A stretch of 64,000 nucleotides of DNA from Streptomyces canus (GTDB taxonomy: Bacteria > Actinomycetota > Actinomycetes > Streptomycetales > Streptomycetaceae). Every line of letters begins with the position of its first letter. The stretch's first letter is position 1. The position numbers and the translations under genes are program-made. The stretch is taken from positions 8,060,001-8,124,000 of the forward strand of contig NZ_CP107989.1 of the NCBI RefSeq assembly GCF_041435015.1, in the 5' to 3' direction. The notes beneath the pieces were generated by a model. That model ran no database searches, had not been told where the DNA came from, and saw nothing but the letters and a program-made list of their open reading frames with translations. Of this stretch, positions 9,102 to 17,295 are shown piece by piece.

Positions 9102-9554
9102 ATGAACGTGCATCTCACCAGGACCAGGGCGCTCCTCACCGGCGCCGCCCTCCTGCTCGCCGTCGCCGCGCCCACCGCCCACACCACCTTCGCCGGGGCC
9201 GACGCCCCGGTGCCGGAGCGCGGGGTGCCGTACGTCGAGACCCAGCTCTTCTTCGGCACCGAGCGGCCCGGCGGTGGACCGGCCGTCACCGACCGGCAGT
9301 TCACGGCCTTCGTCGACAAGGAGGTCGCGCCCGGCTTCCCGGAGGGGCTGACCGTGCAGTCCGGGCGCGGGCAGTGGCGGGACGTGAGCGGGAGGACCGA
9401 GAAGGAGCGGTCGTACGAGCTGATCCTGCTGTATCCGGCCGGGCAGGCCTCCGCGAGCGACCGGCGGATCGAGGAGATCCGGCGGGCGTACGAGAAGACG
9501 TTCGGGCAGGAATCCGTGGGGCGGGTGGACGACCGGGCCCGCGCCGACTTCTGA
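9102..9554 (+). CDS. Secreted DUF3574 protein
   Basis: A 150-residue protein with a clear signal peptide (residues 1 to about 31: MNVHLTRTRALL, Ala/Leu core, cleavage near THTTFAGA). The mature domain matches DUF3574 as I know it, with landmarks YVETQLFFG near the start, FVDKEVAPGFPEGLTV in the middle and LYPAG followed by a charged C-terminal helix. The function of the family is unknown. Its small alpha/beta sandwich resembles ferredoxin-like folds. It lies alone between the 44-bp repeat array and the aldehyde dehydrogenase operon, and I see no conserved partner. Confidence 0.82.
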   Translation: MNVHLTRTRALLTGAALLLAVAAPTAHTTFAGADAPVPERGVPYVETQLFFGTERPGGGPAVTDRQFTAFVDKEVAPGFPEGLTVQSGRGQWRDVSGRTEKERSYELILLYPAGQASASDRRIEEIRRAYEKTFGQESVGRVDDRARADF

Positions 9555-9590
9555 TGTCCCTGGACGGTCCGGTCCCGCTCTGGCGCGAAA

Positions 9591-9609
9591 AAACTATCGT
9601 CGCTAGTTT
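9591..9609. promoter_or_regulatory. TetR-type operator upstream of aldehyde dehydrogenase operon
   Basis: AAACTATCGTCGCTAGTTT is a 19-bp imperfect palindrome. It shares its geometry and outer halves with AAACTAGCAGTGCTAATTT at 16018-16036, which lies between a TetR gene and an acyl-CoA dehydrogenase gene. The site is 48 bp before the aldehyde dehydrogenase start, a suitable place to block its promoter. I infer that the TetR encoded at 15349-15990 acts here too. Confidence 0.65.
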
Positions 9610-9656
9610 ATGAGGCCGGACGACACCACGCACGGCCCAGCCCGGGAGGACGCACC

Positions 9657-11045
9657 ATGAAGGCGCACGACGGCATGTACATCGACGGCGAGTGGCGCCC
9701 GGCCACCGGCCCGGACCTGATCGAGGTCGTGAACCCGGCCGACGAGCAGGTCCTCGGCCGGGTCCCGGCCGGCACCGCCGAGGACGTCGACCTCGCCGTA
9801 CGGGCCGCTCGCGCCGCCCTCCCGGCCTGGGCCGCGACCGCACCCGCCGAGCGGGCCGCCCGCCTGGCCGCCCTCCGGGATGTCCTGGCCGCCCGCAAGG
9901 ACGAGATCGCCGAGACCGTCACCGCCGAACTCGGCTCGCCCCTGAAGTTCTCGCAGAACGTCCACGCCGCCGTCCCCGTCGCGGTCGCCGCCTCCTACGC
10001 GGAACTCGCGGCCACGCACCCCTTCGAGGAGAAGGTCGGCAACTCCACCGTCCACCAGGAGCCCATCGGCGTGGTCGGCGCGATCACGCCCTGGAACTAC
10101 CCGCTCCACCAGATCGTCGCCAAGGTCGCCCCGGCCCTCGCCGCAGGCTGCACGGTCGTGCTCAAGCCCGCCGAGGACACCCCGCTGGTCGCCCAGCTCT
10201 TCGCCGAGGCGGTCCACGAGGCCGGTGTCCCGGCAGGCGTCTTCAACCTGGTCACCGGCCTCGGCCCGGTCGCGGGGCAGGCGCTCGCCGAGCACCCGGA
10301 CGTGGACCTGGTCTCCTTCACCGGTTCCACCGCGGTCGGACGGCAGATCGGCGCGACCGCCGGTGCCGCCCTGAAGAAGGTCGCCCTGGAACTCGGCGGC
10401 AAGTCCGCCAACGTCATCCTGCCGAGCGCCGACCTCGCCAAGGCGGTCAACGTCGGCGTCGCCAACGTGATGTCCAACTCCGGCCAGACCTGCAGTGCCT
10501 GGACCCGGATGCTGGTGCACACCGAGCAGTACGACGAAGCTGTCGACCTCGCCGCCGCGGCCGCTGCGAAGTACGGCGAGCGCATCGGCCCCGTTGTCAG
10601 CGCCAAGCAGCAGGCACGGGTGCGCGGTTACATCGAGAAGGGCGTGGCGGAGGGGGCCCGGCTGGTCGCCGGAGGCCCTGAATCCCCGCGCGAGCAGGGC
10701 TACTTCGTCGCCCCGACCGTCTTCGCCGACGTCACCCCCGACATGACGATCGCGCAGGAGGAGATCTTCGGCCCGGTCCTGTCCGTCCTGCGCTACGAGG
10801 ACGAGGAGGACGCCCTGCGCATCGCCAACGGCACGGTCTACGGCCTCGCGGGCGCCGTCTGGGCCGGCGACGCGTCGGAGGCGGTGGCCTTCGCCCGGCG
10901 GATGGACACCGGCCAGGTCGACATCAACGGTGGCCGCTTCAACCCCCTTGCCCCCTTCGGCGGTTACAAGCAGTCCGGGGTGGGCCGCGAGCTCGGCTCG
11001 CACGGTCTCGCCGAGTACCTCCAGACCAAGTCCCTCCAGTTCTGA
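9657..11045 (+). CDS. NAD(P)-dependent aldehyde dehydrogenase
   Basis: A 462-residue ALDH superfamily enzyme oxidising an aldehyde to the acid with NAD(P)+. The active-site glutamate is Glu245 in LELGGKS and the catalytic cysteine is Cys279 in SGQTCSAW. The Rossmann cofactor motif FTGST lies near residues 221-225, and the conserved PFGGYKQSG stands near the C-terminus. A good ribosome site (GGGAGGAC) precedes ATG 9657. An alcohol dehydrogenase gene starts 11 bp after its stop, so the two probably act in sequence on an alcohol, aldehyde, acid path. The natural substrate cannot be assigned from sequence. Confidence 0.93.
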   Translation: MKAHDGMYIDGEWRPATGPDLIEVVNPADEQVLGRVPAGTAEDVDLAVRAARAALPAWAATAPAERAARLAALRDVLAARKDEIAETVTAELGSPLKFSQNVHAAVPVAVAASYAELAATHPFEEKVGNSTVHQEPIGVVGAITPWNYPLHQIVAKVAPALAAGCTVVLKPAEDTPLVAQLFAEAVHEAGVPAGVFNLVTGLGPVAGQALAEHPDVDLVSFTGSTAVGRQIGATAGAALKKVALELGGKSANVILPSADLAKAVNVGVANVMSNSGQTCSAWTRMLVHTEQYDEAVDLAAAAAAKYGERIGPVVSAKQQARVRGYIEKGVAEGARLVAGGPESPREQGYFVAPTVFADVTPDMTIAQEEIFGPVLSVLRYEDEEDALRIANGTVYGLAGAVWAGDASEAVAFARRMDTGQVDINGGRFNPLAPFGGYKQSGVGRELGSHGLAEYLQTKSLQF

Positions 11046-11056
11046 GGAGCCTTCCC

Positions 11057-12136
11057 GTGGTTCGTGCCGCTGTTCTTCCCGCCGTGGGCGCTCCCCTGGA
11101 GGTCACCGACATCGACCTGCCGGACCCCGGTCCCGGCCAGGTCCGCGTCCGGCTCGCCGCCGCCGGCGTCTGCCACTCCGACCTGTCCCTGTCCAACGGC
11201 ACCATGCGCGTCCCCGTCCCGGCCGTCCTCGGCCACGAGGGCGCGGGTACGGTCGTCGCCGTGGGGGAGGGGGTCAACGGGGTGGCGCCCGGTTCCCGAG
11301 TCGTCCTCAACTGGGCTCCCGCCTGCGGTAGTTGCCATGCCTGCGCGCTCGGCGAGGTCTGGCTGTGCGCCAACGCGCTCAACGGCGCCGCGGACGTCTA
11401 CGCCCGCACCGCCGACGGCACCGACCTCCACCCCGGCCTGAACGTCGCCGCGTTCGCCGAGGAGACGGTCGTCTCCGAGTCCTGCCTCCTGCCCCTGCCC
11501 GAGGGCATCCCGCTCACCGATGCGGCCCTGCTGGGCTGTGCGGTCCTCACCGGCTACGGAGCCGTCCACCACGCGGCACGGGTCCGGGAGGGCGAGACGG
11601 TCGCCGTGTACGGCGTCGGGGGAGTGGGCCTGGCCGCGCTCCAGGCGGCCCGTATCGCGGGCGCCTCGCGGATCGTCGCGGTCGATGTCTCCCCGGAGAA
11701 GGAGGAGTTGGCGCGCGCGGCCGGAGCCACCGACTACGTGATCGCCTCCGACACCACCGCCCGCGAGATCAGGGGCCTGACCGGAAAGCAGGGCGTCGAC
11801 GTCGCCGTGGAGTGCGTGGGCCGCGCGGCGACCATCCGCACGGCCTGGGACTCCACCCGCCGCGGCGGCCGTACGACGGTCGTCGGCATCGGCGGCAAGG
11901 ACCAGCAGGTCACCTTCAACGCCCTGGAGCTCTTCCACTGGGGCCGCACCCTCGCGGGCTGTGTCTACGGCAACGCGAACCCGGCCGAGGACCTCCCTGT
12001 GCTCGCCGAGCACGTACGGGCGGGCCGCCTGGACCTCGGCGCCCTGGTGACGGAACGGATCGCGCTGGACGGGATTCCGGCGGCGTTCGACAACATGCTG
12101 GCGGGCAAGGGCGGCAGGGCCCTGGTGGTGTTCTGA
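11057..12136 (+). CDS. Zinc-dependent alcohol dehydrogenase
   Basis: A 359-residue medium-chain dehydrogenase/reductase. The catalytic zinc ligands are visible (Cys in VCHSDLS, His in LGHEGAG), and the structural zinc loop is complete (CGSCHACALGEVWLC). The NAD-binding Rossmann motif is GVGGVGLAA. It resembles the class III-like, actinobacterial NDMA-type alcohol dehydrogenases rather than quinone reductases. GTG 11057 follows the aldehyde dehydrogenase stop by 11 bp with GAGGAGCC nearby, which supports an operon. A strong hairpin terminator follows at 12142-12179, so transcription of this pair probably ends here. Confidence 0.9.
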   Translation: MVRAAVLPAVGAPLEVTDIDLPDPGPGQVRVRLAAAGVCHSDLSLSNGTMRVPVPAVLGHEGAGTVVAVGEGVNGVAPGSRVVLNWAPACGSCHACALGEVWLCANALNGAADVYARTADGTDLHPGLNVAAFAEETVVSESCLLPLPEGIPLTDAALLGCAVLTGYGAVHHAARVREGETVAVYGVGGVGLAALQAARIAGASRIVAVDVSPEKEELARAAGATDYVIASDTTAREIRGLTGKQGVDVAVECVGRAATIRTAWDSTRRGGRTTVVGIGGKDQQVTFNALELFHWGRTLAGCVYGNANPAEDLPVLAEHVRAGRLDLGALVTERIALDGIPAAFDNMLAGKGGRALVVF

Positions 12137-12141
12137 TCGAC

Positions 12142-12179
12142 GGTTGCCCGGAGCCTCATCTCGGGTGCTCCGGGCAACC
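12142..12179 (+). terminator. Hairpin terminator after the alcohol dehydrogenase gene
   Basis: A perfect 13-bp stem (GGTTGCCCGGAGC pairing with GCTCCGGGCAACC) has a 12-nt loop and lies 5 bp after the alcohol dehydrogenase stop. It lacks a long T-run, as is common for Streptomyces terminators. Confidence 0.75.
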
Positions 12180-12193
12180 TTCCCGCACAACCG

Positions 12194-12222
12194 TTGACCC
12201 CATACCGTCCGGTCAGTATGTT
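12194..12222 (+). promoter_or_regulatory. Promoter with embedded TetR-type operator
   Basis: TTGACC (12194-12199) and TATGTT (12217-12222) are spaced by exactly 17 bp and resemble a principal-sigma promoter. The 18-bp near-palindrome ATACCGTCCGGTCAGTAT (12202-12219) occupies the spacer and the first half of the -10, so a bound repressor would exclude polymerase. The site belongs to the ATACCGACCGGTCGGTAT family also found at 211, 26964 and 32375. It precedes the MHS transporter gene. Confidence 0.75.
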
Positions 12223-12264
12223 CAGCCGCCAACGTCCCCACGCACCCACCGGAGTGTGCACCGC

Positions 12265-13593
12265 ATGGACACGGCCCCTTCCGCTCACCAAACTTCCGTC
12301 ACCGCGCCGGCGACTCCCCACCGCCGTCGCGTCGCCACGGCGGCCGCCCTGGCCTCCGCCGTCGAGTGGTACGACTACTTCGTCTTCGGCATAGCCGCCG
12401 CCCTCGTTCTCGGCGATCTGTACTTCCCGTCGGGCAGCTCCACCGCCGGCGTCCTCGCCGCCTTCGCCACCTTCGCCGTCGGCTTCCTCGCCCGCCCGAT
12501 CGGCGGCATCGTCGCCGGCCACCTCGGCGACAAACGGGGCCGCAAGCCGATGCTGGTCCTCGCGCTCACCCTCATGGGCGTCGCCACCACCGGCATCGGC
12601 CTGCTGCCGACGTACGACACGATCGGCGTCGCCGCCCCGATCCTGCTCGTCCTCCTCCGCGTCGTACAGGGCGTCGCGGTCGGTGCGCAGTGGGGCGGCG
12701 CGATGCTGCTGGCCACCGAGTACGCCCCCGAGGGCAAGCGCGGACTCTACGGCAGCGTCGTCCAACTCGGCGTCCCCATCGGCGTGGTGACCGCCAACAC
12801 GGTGTTCCTGCTGGCCGGGGCGTTCACCACGGACGCCGGGTTCGCGGCCTGGGGCTGGCGCGTCCCGTTCCTCATCGGCCTGTTCGTCCTCGCGCTCGCC
12901 TGGTACATCCACGCCAAGGTCGAGGAGACCCCCGAATTCCGGCAGGCGGAACAGGAGTTGGCCGCCAAGGAGAAGAGCGGGCAGAACTCCCCGCTGCGTA
13001 CGGTCCTGCGCCACCACCTCGGCACGGTGCTGCTCGCGGGCGGCTCCTTCGCCGTGAACACCGCGACCTTCTACATCCTGATCACCGGGGTCCTCGACTA
13101 CACCACCCGCGAACTCGGCATGAAACGCAGTGCCGTTCTCACCGTCTCGCTCTGCATCAGCCTCACCCAGCTGGTGCTGATCCCGGCCGCCGCCGCGCTC
13201 TCCGACCGCCTCGGCCGGATCCGGATCTACGCCATCGGCGCGGTCGGCGTCGCCCTGTGGGCGATACCGATGTTCCTGCTCATCGACACCGGGTCGCTGC
13301 TGTGGCTGGCGGTCTCCACATTCGTCGCCGGATGCTTCCTCAGCATCATGTACGGCCCGCAAGCGGCCCTGTTCGCCGAGCTGTTCACGCCGGAGATGCG
13401 GTACACCGGCGCCTCCCTCGGCTACCAGATCGCCGCCGTGCTCGGCGGTGGGCTCGCGCCCTTCCTGATGGTGCTGCTGCTGGAGACCACGGGCACATCG
13501 ATGGCGGTGTCCGGGTACATCATCGGGCTCTCGGTGATCGCGCTGCTCTGCATCAAGGTGCTGGCGAGCAGGGCGCGTTCACGCGGGGTCTGA
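12265..13593 (+). CDS. MFS transporter, metabolite:H+ symporter (MHS) family
   Basis: A 442-residue polytopic membrane protein of the MHS group (ShiA/ProP/KgtP relatives), which imports organic acids, shikimate or osmolytes with protons. Family marks are the N-terminal SAVEWYDYFVFG, the loop motif GHLGDKRGRKPML and the long central cytoplasmic loop (VEETPEFRQAEQELAAKEK). ATG 12265 is preceded by GGAGTG. It is controlled by its own promoter, which contains a TetR-type operator. Its stop overlaps the convergent EamA gene by 15 bp. Given the neighbours, a carboxylate substrate is plausible but unproved. Confidence 0.9.
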   Translation: MDTAPSAHQTSVTAPATPHRRRVATAAALASAVEWYDYFVFGIAAALVLGDLYFPSGSSTAGVLAAFATFAVGFLARPIGGIVAGHLGDKRGRKPMLVLALTLMGVATTGIGLLPTYDTIGVAAPILLVLLRVVQGVAVGAQWGGAMLLATEYAPEGKRGLYGSVVQLGVPIGVVTANTVFLLAGAFTTDAGFAAWGWRVPFLIGLFVLALAWYIHAKVEETPEFRQAEQELAAKEKSGQNSPLRTVLRHHLGTVLLAGGSFAVNTATFYILITGVLDYTTRELGMKRSAVLTVSLCISLTQLVLIPAAAALSDRLGRIRIYAIGAVGVALWAIPMFLLIDTGSLLWLAVSTFVAGCFLSIMYGPQAALFAELFTPEMRYTGASLGYQIAAVLGGGLAPFLMVLLLETTGTSMAVSGYIIGLSVIALLCIKVLASRARSRGV

Positions 13594-14526
13594 GGCGCTC
13601 TCGGGTTGCGGCTGCGGCTCCGGTGCGGTCACCGGGGCCGCAGCCGTCCGTCGCGTTCGGGAGCGGGACACCGCCACGCCTGCCAGGCACAGCGTCCCGC
13701 CCGCGAGCGTGAGCAGACCCGGGACCTCACCGAGGGCCAGCCAGGACATCAGGACGACCAGGGCGGGAACCGCGTAGGTGGTGGCGCCCATGCGGCTGGC
13801 GGTCGTACGGGCGAGCGCGTAGGCCCACGTCGTGAAGGCCAGGGCGGTCGGGAAAACGCCCAGGTAGACCATGTTGAGGGTCGCCGAGGCCGGGGCGTCG
13901 GCCGCCTCCGACACCAGTTGGCCGGCGAACGGGAGGCAGACGACGGCGCCGGTGAAGCAGCCGAACGTCGTCACCTGCAGCGGGGTCGCGGAGCCGAGTG
14001 CCGGCTTCTGTGCGACGACTCCGCCGGCGTAGGCGATCGCCGCGAGCAGGCACAGGATGACGCCGAGTACCGAGGAGCCGCCGTCGTCCGACATCGACAG
14101 GCCCACGGTGACCGCGCCGGCGAAGGAGACCGCCATACCGGCCAGCAGGCGGGGCGGCATCGCGTCTCCGAGCAGCCGGGCGCCGAGCAGGGCGATCAGG
14201 AGGGGGCCGATGTTCACGACCAGGGCCGCGGTGCCCGCGTCCACCTGCTGTTCGCCCCAGTTCAGGACGACCATGTAGAAGCCGAACCACAGGACGCCGG
14301 AGACGGCGATGCCGCGCCAGGCGGAGCGAGGGGGGAGCCCTTCCCGGCGGATCAGGCAGATCACGCCCAGCGCGAGTGCGCCGGAGAGGAGCCGGCCGAG
14401 GGCCAGGGCGCCGGGGGAGTAGGCGGCACCCGCGCTGCGTATGGAGACGAAGGCGGAGGCCCACAGGATGACGGTGACGGTGGCTGCGCCGGCTGCGAGG
14501 AGTTCGGTGCGGCGGTGGTTCATCAT
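13579..14526 (-). CDS. EamA/DMT-family transporter
   Basis: A 315-residue membrane protein with ten hydrophobic segments arranged as two EamA repeats of five helices each (about residues 10-145 and 155-290), typical of drug/metabolite exporters such as RhtA/YdcZ relatives. The C-terminal tail is Arg-rich and then Pro/Gln-rich. Two adjacent ATG codons (14526 and 14523) can start it. The AGGAG before them fits the second better, a difference of one residue. It is encoded 67 bp downstream of an ArsR-family gene on the same strand, so that regulator probably controls it. The substrate is unknown. Confidence 0.87.
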   Translation of the reverse strand: MMNHRRTELLAAGAATVTVILWASAFVSIRSAGAAYSPGALALGRLLSGALALGVICLIRREGLPPRSAWRGIAVSGVLWFGFYMVVLNWGEQQVDAGTAALVVNIGPLLIALLGARLLGDAMPPRLLAGMAVSFAGAVTVGLSMSDDGGSSVLGVILCLLAAIAYAGGVVAQKPALGSATPLQVTTFGCFTGAVVCLPFAGQLVSEAADAPASATLNMVYLGVFPTALAFTTWAYALARTTASRMGATTYAVPALVVLMSWLALGEVPGLLTLAGGTLCLAGVAVSRSRTRRTAAAPVTAPEPQPQPESASDPA

Positions 14527-14593
14527 GCTCCTGAGGTTAGGTAGGGGAGGGTGCGGAAGCTCGCGGATTTCGGACGGGTTGCCCCCGGCAGCC

Positions 14594-15313
14594 TCAGCGC
14601 AGTGTCGCCGCGTCGATTCCCAGGAGGTCGGTCAACGCCCGTTCTCCTGTCGCTGTCACCTTCACCGCTCGCTCCGAGCCGATGCGTACGCACCAGCCCT
14701 CGGCCAGGGCGTGCCGGCACAGGGCCGCGCCCGCGACCCCTGCCAGGTGCGGGCGTCGTTCGGTCCAGTCCAGGCAGGCTCGGGCCAGGGGGCGCCGGCC
14801 TTTGCGGTCGAGCGAGATGCCTGTGGCGTCGAACCACGCCAGACCCGCGTCCGTGAGGGCGAAACCCGTTTCCTGAAGCAGGAGTTGACGGGATGTCAGT
14901 GCGTCCGTCACCGCGATGCCCAGTCGTCCTGCCAAGTGGTCGTAGCAGGTACGGCCCCGGGCCATCGCGGAGCCCGCGCTCGACTCCCGCAGGTTCCGCG
15001 GGCGTGGGACCGCGTCCGGGGAGACCTGTGCCACCAGGTCCTCCACGAGGTGGGCCACCCTCGCGTCGGCCAGCCGGACATACCGGTGGCGGCCCTGCCG
15101 TTCCTCCGTCAGCAGCCCGCCTGCGACCAGCTTGCCCAGGTGTTCACTCAGGGTGGACGCGGCCACACCCGCGTGGCGGGCCAGCTCGCCCGCGGTCCAG
15201 GCCCGGCCGTCGAGGAGGGCCAGGAGGCAGGCCGCCCGGGTCTCGTCGGCGATCAGTGCGGCGAGCCTCGCCAACTGAGGTGCCTGCGGGTCCTTGGTCA
15301 TGTGGTCCAGCAT
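14594..15313 (-). CDS. ArsR-family winged-helix transcriptional regulator
   Basis: A 239-residue regulator. The N-terminal 100 residues form an ArsR/SmtB-type winged helix, with LARLAALIADETRAACLLALLDG as helix 1-2 and the recognition helix in AASTLSEHLGKLVAGGLL. The C-terminal 130 residues are an extra domain (RTCYDHLAGRLG, CLDWTERRPHLAG, CVRI) seen in a subgroup of actinobacterial ArsR proteins. The classic metal-binding cysteine pair is absent. An alternative start is ATG 15301. Neither start has a good ribosome site. It lies upstream of and parallel to the EamA transporter gene, its likely target. Confidence 0.85.
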   Translation of the reverse strand: MLDHMTKDPQAPQLARLAALIADETRAACLLALLDGRAWTAGELARHAGVAASTLSEHLGKLVAGGLLTEERQGRHRYVRLADARVAHLVEDLVAQVSPDAVPRPRNLRESSAGSAMARGRTCYDHLAGRLGIAVTDALTSRQLLLQETGFALTDAGLAWFDATGISLDRKGRRPLARACLDWTERRPHLAGVAGAALCRHALAEGWCVRIGSERAVKVTATGERALTDLLGIDAATLR

Positions 15314-15348
15314 CGCGGAGAGATACTTCGGCGCCCACCGAAATATGC

Positions 15349-15990
15349 CTACGCGGTGGGTCCGACCTGCTCGTACTGCTGGGCAAGGCCGTCCAGCAGA
15401 GCCCTGAGCCCCGTCTCGAACGCCCGCTCGTCGATCTTCTCCTGCTGCTCGGCGAGAAGGTGCGCCTGGCCGAGATGGGGGTAGTCCGCGGGGTCGTAGG
15501 CGCTCTTGTCGTCGACGAATCCGCCCGCGAAGGAGCCGAGCGCCGAGCCCATGATGAAGTACCGCATCAGCGCTCCGATGGACGTGGCCTGCGCCGGTGG
15601 CCAGCCCGCGTCGACCATCGCGCCGTAGACCGCGTCGGCGAGCCGGAGGCCCGCGGGACGGCGGCCGGGGCCCCGGGCCAGGACCGGGACGATGTTGGGG
15701 TGGTCGCGCAGGGCGGTGCGGTAGGAGACGGCCCAGTCGTGCAACGCGGTCCGCCACGCGCGGCCGTCCTCGAACATCGACAGGTCGACCTGGGCGCTCA
15801 CCGAGTCGGCGACCGCCTCCAGGATCTCGTCCTTGGTACGGAAGTGGTTGTAGAGCGACGGGCCGCTGACGCCGAGTTCCGCCGCCAGCCGGCGTGTGGA
15901 CAGTGCCGCGAGGCCTTCCGCGTCCACGAGCGCGCGGGCCGTCTCGACGATCCGGTCGGTGCTGAGGAGGGGCTTGCGCGGTCGGGCCAT
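15349..15990 (-). CDS. TetR-family transcriptional repressor
   Basis: A 213-residue regulator (from ATG 15990; ATG 15999 is an alternative). The helix-turn-helix lies at residues about 25-47 (STRRLAAELGVSGPSLYNHFRTKDEIL), followed by an all-helical ligand domain of TetR_C type. It is transcribed away from the acyl-CoA dehydrogenase at 16067. The 76-bp gap between them holds the palindrome AAACTAGCAGTGCTAATTT, which is the expected operator for autorepression and repression of the neighbour. A related palindrome sits before the aldehyde dehydrogenase operon, so the regulon may include that too. The ligand is unknown, perhaps an acyl-CoA or aldehyde. Confidence 0.9.
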   Translation of the reverse strand: MARPRKPLLSTDRIVETARALVDAEGLAALSTRRLAAELGVSGPSLYNHFRTKDEILEAVADSVSAQVDLSMFEDGRAWRTALHDWAVSYRTALRDHPNIVPVLARGPGRRPAGLRLADAVYGAMVDAGWPPAQATSIGALMRYFIMGSALGSFAGGFVDDKSAYDPADYPHLGQAHLLAEQQEKIDERAFETGLRALLDGLAQQYEQVGPTA

Positions 15991-16017
15991 GGCGCACATA
16001 GTAGGGCTGCGGAACGG

Positions 16018-16036
16018 AAACTAGCAGTGCTAATTT
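16018..16036. promoter_or_regulatory. TetR operator in the divergent TetR/acyl-CoA dehydrogenase promoter
   Basis: AAACTAGCAGTGCTAATTT is a 19-bp palindrome with one mismatched pair around a central base. It lies midway between the divergent starts at 15990 and 16067. The position and symmetry are typical of an autoregulated TetR site. The same geometry recurs at 9591-9609. Confidence 0.75.
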
Positions 16037-16066
16037 AAAGGCGCGGCTCTCAAGTGAGGTGATCTC

Positions 16067-17221
16067 GTGGTCGACCTGGGGTTGAGTGAGGAGCAGGCTG
16101 CCGTACGGCGGCTGGCGCGGGAGTTCGTGGACCGTGAGATCGCCCCCCACGTCATCGCCTGGGATCGCGCCGAGGAGGTCGACCGGGCCATCGTCAAGAA
16201 GCTCGGCGAGGTCGGGTTCCTGGGGCTGACGATCGACGAGGAGTACGGCGGCTCGGGCGGCGACCATCTCGCGTACTGCCTGGTCACCGAGGAGCTCGGG
16301 CGCGGTGATTCGTCCGTGCGTGGCATCGTCTCCGTCTCGCTGGGCCTGGTGGCCAAGACGATCGCCGCGCGGGGGAGCGAGGAGCAGAAGCGGCGGTGGC
16401 TGCCGGGGCTCACCTCCGGCGAGTACGTCGGCTGCTTCGGCCTCACCGAGCCCGGTACCGGGTCCGACGCGGGAAACCTCGCCACGCGCGCGGTGCGGGA
16501 CGGCGACGACTACGTCATCGACGGCACCAAGATGTTCATCACCAACGGGACGTGGGCCGATGTGGTGCTGTTGTTCGCCCGGTCGACCGACGCTCCGGGC
16601 CACCAGGGCGTCTCCGCCTTCCTCGTGCCCACCGACACGCCCGGTCTGACGCGCCGCACCATCCACGGCAAGCTCGGCCTGCGCGGACAGGCCACGGCCG
16701 AACTGGTGCTTGAGGGCGTGCGCGTGCCCGCCACCGCGATGGTCGGCGAGGAGGGCAAGGGGTTCTCCGTCGCCATGTCCGCGCTGGCCAAGGGGCGGAT
16801 GTCGGTGGCGGCGGGCTGTGTGGGGATCGCCCAGGCCGCGCTGGACGCGGCCGTCCGGTACGCCGGTGAACGCGAGCAGTTCGGCAAGCCGATCGCCGGG
16901 CACCAGCTCGTCCAGGAGCTGATCAGCGACATCGCCGTCGACGTGGACGCGGCCCGGCTGCTGACCTGGCGGGTGGCCGACCTGATAGACCGCGGGCTGC
17001 CCTTCGCCGTCGAGTCCTCCAAGGCCAAGCTGTTCGCTTCGGAAGCCGCCGTACGCGCCGCGAACAACGCCCTCCAGGTCTTCGGGGGCTACGGCTACAT
17101 CGACGAGTACCCGGCGGGCAAACTGCTGCGCGATGCCCGAGTGATGACGCTCTACGAGGGCACCAGCCAGATCCAGAAGCTGGTCATCGGGCGGGCGCTG
17201 ACGGGTGTCTCGGCGTTCTGA
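16067..17221 (+). CDS. Acyl-CoA dehydrogenase
   Basis: A 384-residue FAD enzyme catalysing alpha,beta-dehydrogenation of an acyl-CoA. It has the three ACAD domains in order: an N-terminal helical domain, a central beta domain with the FAD/substrate motif CFGLTEPGTGSDA, and a C-terminal domain with REQFGKPIAGHQLVQ and the end motif FGGYGYIDEYP...YEGTSQIQ. In that motif the glutamate of YEGT is the likely catalytic base, as in short/medium-chain ACADs. GTG 16067 has a good ribosome site (GAGGTGA). It is divergent from a TetR gene with an operator between, so it is probably induced by its substrate or product. Confidence 0.93.
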   Translation: MVDLGLSEEQAAVRRLAREFVDREIAPHVIAWDRAEEVDRAIVKKLGEVGFLGLTIDEEYGGSGGDHLAYCLVTEELGRGDSSVRGIVSVSLGLVAKTIAARGSEEQKRRWLPGLTSGEYVGCFGLTEPGTGSDAGNLATRAVRDGDDYVIDGTKMFITNGTWADVVLLFARSTDAPGHQGVSAFLVPTDTPGLTRRTIHGKLGLRGQATAELVLEGVRVPATAMVGEEGKGFSVAMSALAKGRMSVAAGCVGIAQAALDAAVRYAGEREQFGKPIAGHQLVQELISDIAVDVDAARLLTWRVADLIDRGLPFAVESSKAKLFASEAAVRAANNALQVFGGYGYIDEYPAGKLLRDARVMTLYEGTSQIQKLVIGRALTGVSAF

Positions 17222-17252
17222 GCAGCCGTTCTGAGTAGCCGTTCTGAGTATC
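17214..17252. repeat. 13-bp tandem repeat x3 spanning the acyl-CoA dehydrogenase stop codon
   Basis: CGTTCTGAGCAGC (17214-17226), CGTTCTGAGTAGC (17227-17239) and CGTTCTGAGTATC (17240-17252) are direct repeats. The first includes the stop codon TGA (17219-17221). The array looks like local duplication of the gene's 3' end. Confidence 0.85.
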
Positions 17253-17295
17253 TGAGCGGATGTGGCAGGGGTCACCGGTCGCCGAGACTCGGGCC

